A DNA stretch of 64,000 bases, taken from Sporolactobacillus sp. CQH2019. Its GTDB lineage: Bacteria > Bacillota > Bacilli > Bacillales > Sporolactobacillaceae. The stretch covers positions 1 to 64,000 of the forward strand of contig NZ_JARAJZ010000010.1 of assembly GCF_028765345.1 (NCBI RefSeq), given 5' to 3'. The notes below the pieces were generated by a model that was not told the origin of the DNA, ran no database searches, and saw nothing but the letters and a program-made list of their open reading frames with translations. Position numbers and translations under genes: made by a program. This document shows, in pieces, positions 62,435 through 64,000 of this stretch; the stretch's first letter is position 1, and every line of letters starts with the position of its first letter.

Positions 62435-63031
62435 CTATCCTTTAATTTGTTCAAAATTAATATCAAGCACTTTGGCAAACTCCACTTTGGCCTCAATGTC
62501 CGCGGCATCATAACCTCGTGTTATCACCTCTACGCCGACGACTTCGCCGGTCTCCTCACTGACATAGCTCCCATCCAATGAGCTGATTTTGTGATCTGTA
62601 ATTGCTTGTTGCAACTCGTCGTAACGATCCGGGTCTCGGTTTAACAGCTCGTTGCGGAGATCCGCTTCGGTTTGCCAGGTGTCTCGCTCCGGGAGCGAGA
62701 GAGCAAAATATCGCTCGCTGACTGATAAGTCATGCTCCGCTGATGATGACCTGTAAAAATTGCTCATGCCGAGTTGTTTCTCACAAAATTTCCGGCCGGC
62801 TGATGTCAACCGGTAGACGGCAAAAGTCTCATGAGTGTGGACATTTAGGTAGCTGCATTTATCGAGGTAATCGTCCCTGCAAAAATTCCGGATACGATTA
62901 TCTGATTGATCGAGCTCATCCTTAAGATCGGACTGTTTGATGTAACCGACAGCCCGAAAAGCGGCGAGCATGCGGCGATCTTTTGTGGTTAGCGTGTTGA
63001 TATAAGATGATTTGCGACCTCTTTTACCCAT
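62435..63031 (-). CDS. Replication-relaxation-like protein with N-terminal wHTH
   Basis: About 198 residues from the ATG at 63031 (8 bp from AGGAGG; an in-frame ATG at 63037 is too close). A basic start (GKRGRKSS) and a winged-helix region (about 17-85: LTTKDRRMLAAFRAVGYIKQSDL ... YRLTSAGRKF) precede a C-terminal segment (VEVITRGYDAADIEAKVEFA). These features recall replication-relaxation (Replic_Relax) plasmid proteins, but the match is by eye. First gene of the minus-strand pair, facing the recombinase/helicase side. Confidence 0.55.
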   Translation of the reverse strand: MGKRGRKSSYINTLTTKDRRMLAAFRAVGYIKQSDLKDELDQSDNRIRNFCRDDYLDKCSYLNVHTHETFAVYRLTSAGRKFCEKQLGMSNFYRSSSAEHDLSVSERYFALSLPERDTWQTEADLRNELLNRDPDRYDELQQAITDHKISSLDGSYVSEETGEVVGVEVITRGYDAADIEAKVEFAKVLDINFEQIKG

Positions 63032-63037
63032 ATACAT

Positions 63038-63888
63038 ACCCTCCTTTTTTTAATAGATTTGGATGAGTAAGGGGTGGATGGAGCTTTTAATCTTTTGCTC
63101 ATCGAGCGATTGTCTGCTGATGAGATGTCCGTTAAGGACAGCTCAAAGCAGGCATGAGCTGATGAGAGATACGACAAGATAAAACTTGCCAGGATCATTC
63201 GACCTTTTGAGATGGCTGCGTCCGTCAAGGACGCTTGCCGCTCAAATGGGAGAGTTGATCCGTTACACCCCGCAGGGCCGAGCGAGTCCAGGCCGGAAAT
63301 GAGCAGCTTGCTGCGGGGCGTAGCCACATTTCCGAGCCGTACCTTTGACCCGCAGGGGAAAAGGGGACGAGTGAGGCCTGCGTCCTTGCAAGCTAAAACA
63401 AGATCCCGTTGAGAACTTATCTGGCTTGCCATATATACTAGATAAGAGACACCGAAAATATAACGGAAATGGCGAGGCAACGCCCTTTTGATAAAAAAAG
63501 GCTGGCTCATGCAGAGCCGGCTAATGGTTTTGAGAGAACGCAACAGACCACCACGCCGAAGCGGAGCGAAGGCTTTGCCGTCTGGTTACCGCACATGGAC
63601 TCTTTTGACTAGCTGTGCCTGACTCGGTCGCAAGATCGGGGCTGCACGCTGGGCATTAAGTTCATGTGACCTGCTGTTATGATGACTTATTTTTTTTACA
63701 GATAGACGTTTCGGTTATTTTCTTGCAACAAATTATTTTCATTGGAATACTTTTGTACCCGAAGGGTACGTTTGAAAATCATCCGGCAGTAAAAATAAAT
63801 AATTACAGTGGAATTAATCTTAAAATGTCTTGAAATTTGATGCGAGGAGAGAGGAATAAGAAAATGATCAATGCAAAAAAACTATGTT
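63038..63888. other. Structured non-coding region of the element (possible oriT or RNA)
   Basis: About 850 bp without a convincing gene but rich in inverted repeats. TGTCC/GGACA (63125-63139, loop GTTAA) and GCGTCC/GGACGC (63219-63235, loop GTCAA) are sister hairpins. CCCCGCAG (63268) pairs with CTGCGGGG (63311). GGAAATG (63295) pairs with CATTTCC (63327). GTACCC/GGGTAC at 63755-63769 is another. Such clustering fits an origin of transfer, a rolling-circle-type origin or a structured RNA. Confidence 0.5.
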
Positions 63889-63999
63889 TCAAGACTCTTC
63901 TGTGTCCGCCTCTATTACATAGCCCGATTTTTGTAAAACGGGTATATCTGCTACTTTAATTCCGTTGGCATACCCCTTGTTAACTGTAAAATTTCCAGC
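63889..63999 (-). CDS. Partial C-terminal coding fragment, cut by the window edge
   Basis: Reading leftward from the window edge gives 36 residues ending ... VADIPVLQKSGYVIEADTEES and a TGA. The composition looks protein-like, and the stop is followed by non-coding DNA. Only this tail is visible, so the gene cannot be named. It is probably part of the element, or the first gene beyond it. Confidence 0.4.
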   Translation of the reverse strand, partial: AGNFTVNKGYANGIKVADIPVLQKSGYVIEADTEES

Positions 64000-64000
64000 T

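Overview
The window looks like chromosome of a spore-forming, lactic-type member of the Bacillales. The support is gene order matching the Bacillus subtilis purE-to-purD and yerA/yerC/pcrA/ligA/camS/gatCAB/dagK/rlmCD segments, a Tlp-type small spore protein gene, a D-lactate dehydrogenase, an L-2-hydroxyacid dehydrogenase, and Gram-positive ribosome binding sites with frequent GTG and TTG starts. A Sporolactobacillus-like organism is my best guess; this is inference, since there is no rRNA here.

Layout. 1-4.4 kb: a possible structured RNA, a DUF4405-type membrane protein, then a NERD-domain nuclease-like gene sitting between two large 21-bp repeat arrays, then tlp. 5.1-7.5 kb: an ABC exporter operon with its own TetR regulator and a candidate operator. 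8.2-14.1 kb: a sugar module (PRD/EIIA/EIIB activator, ascorbate-type EIIB and EIIC, split transketolase) preceded by a cre site and bracketed by a ~77-bp direct repeat. 14.1-15.7 kb: a third repeat array and D-LDH. 15.9-31.4 kb: purine block: an NCS2 purine permease and the full 12-gene pur operon (purEKBCSQLFMNHD), both with PurR-box pairs, the operon also with a guanine riboswitch. 32.2-34.2 kb: an ImmA/XRE toxin-antitoxin-like pair. 34.8-39 kb: glyoxylate shunt (malate synthase, isocitrate lyase) and an L-HicDH-like enzyme. 39.4-55.6 kb: YerA-like deaminase, YerC, pcrA, ligA, camS, gatCAB, dagK, rlmCD, with arrays 4 and 5 in the intergenic gaps. 55.5-64 kb: the left part of an integrated element at the rlmCD 3' end: large serine recombinase, a tiny upstream gene, a primase-helicase interrupted by an in-frame stop, two minus-strand genes and a long structured non-coding stretch. 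Its right end is not in the window.

The most unusual signal is a family of five intergenic tandem arrays (about 1.0, 0.57, 0.39, 0.37 and 0.36 kb). All are built from ~21-bp units with the same core (GRCCGAWA on one strand), and two of them have a strict 124-bp higher-order period whose 19-bp sixth unit breaks any reading frame. They are not CRISPRs, since there are no unique spacers, and not coding. The equal two-helical-turn spacing of the core suggests a phased protein-binding array, but the function is unknown.
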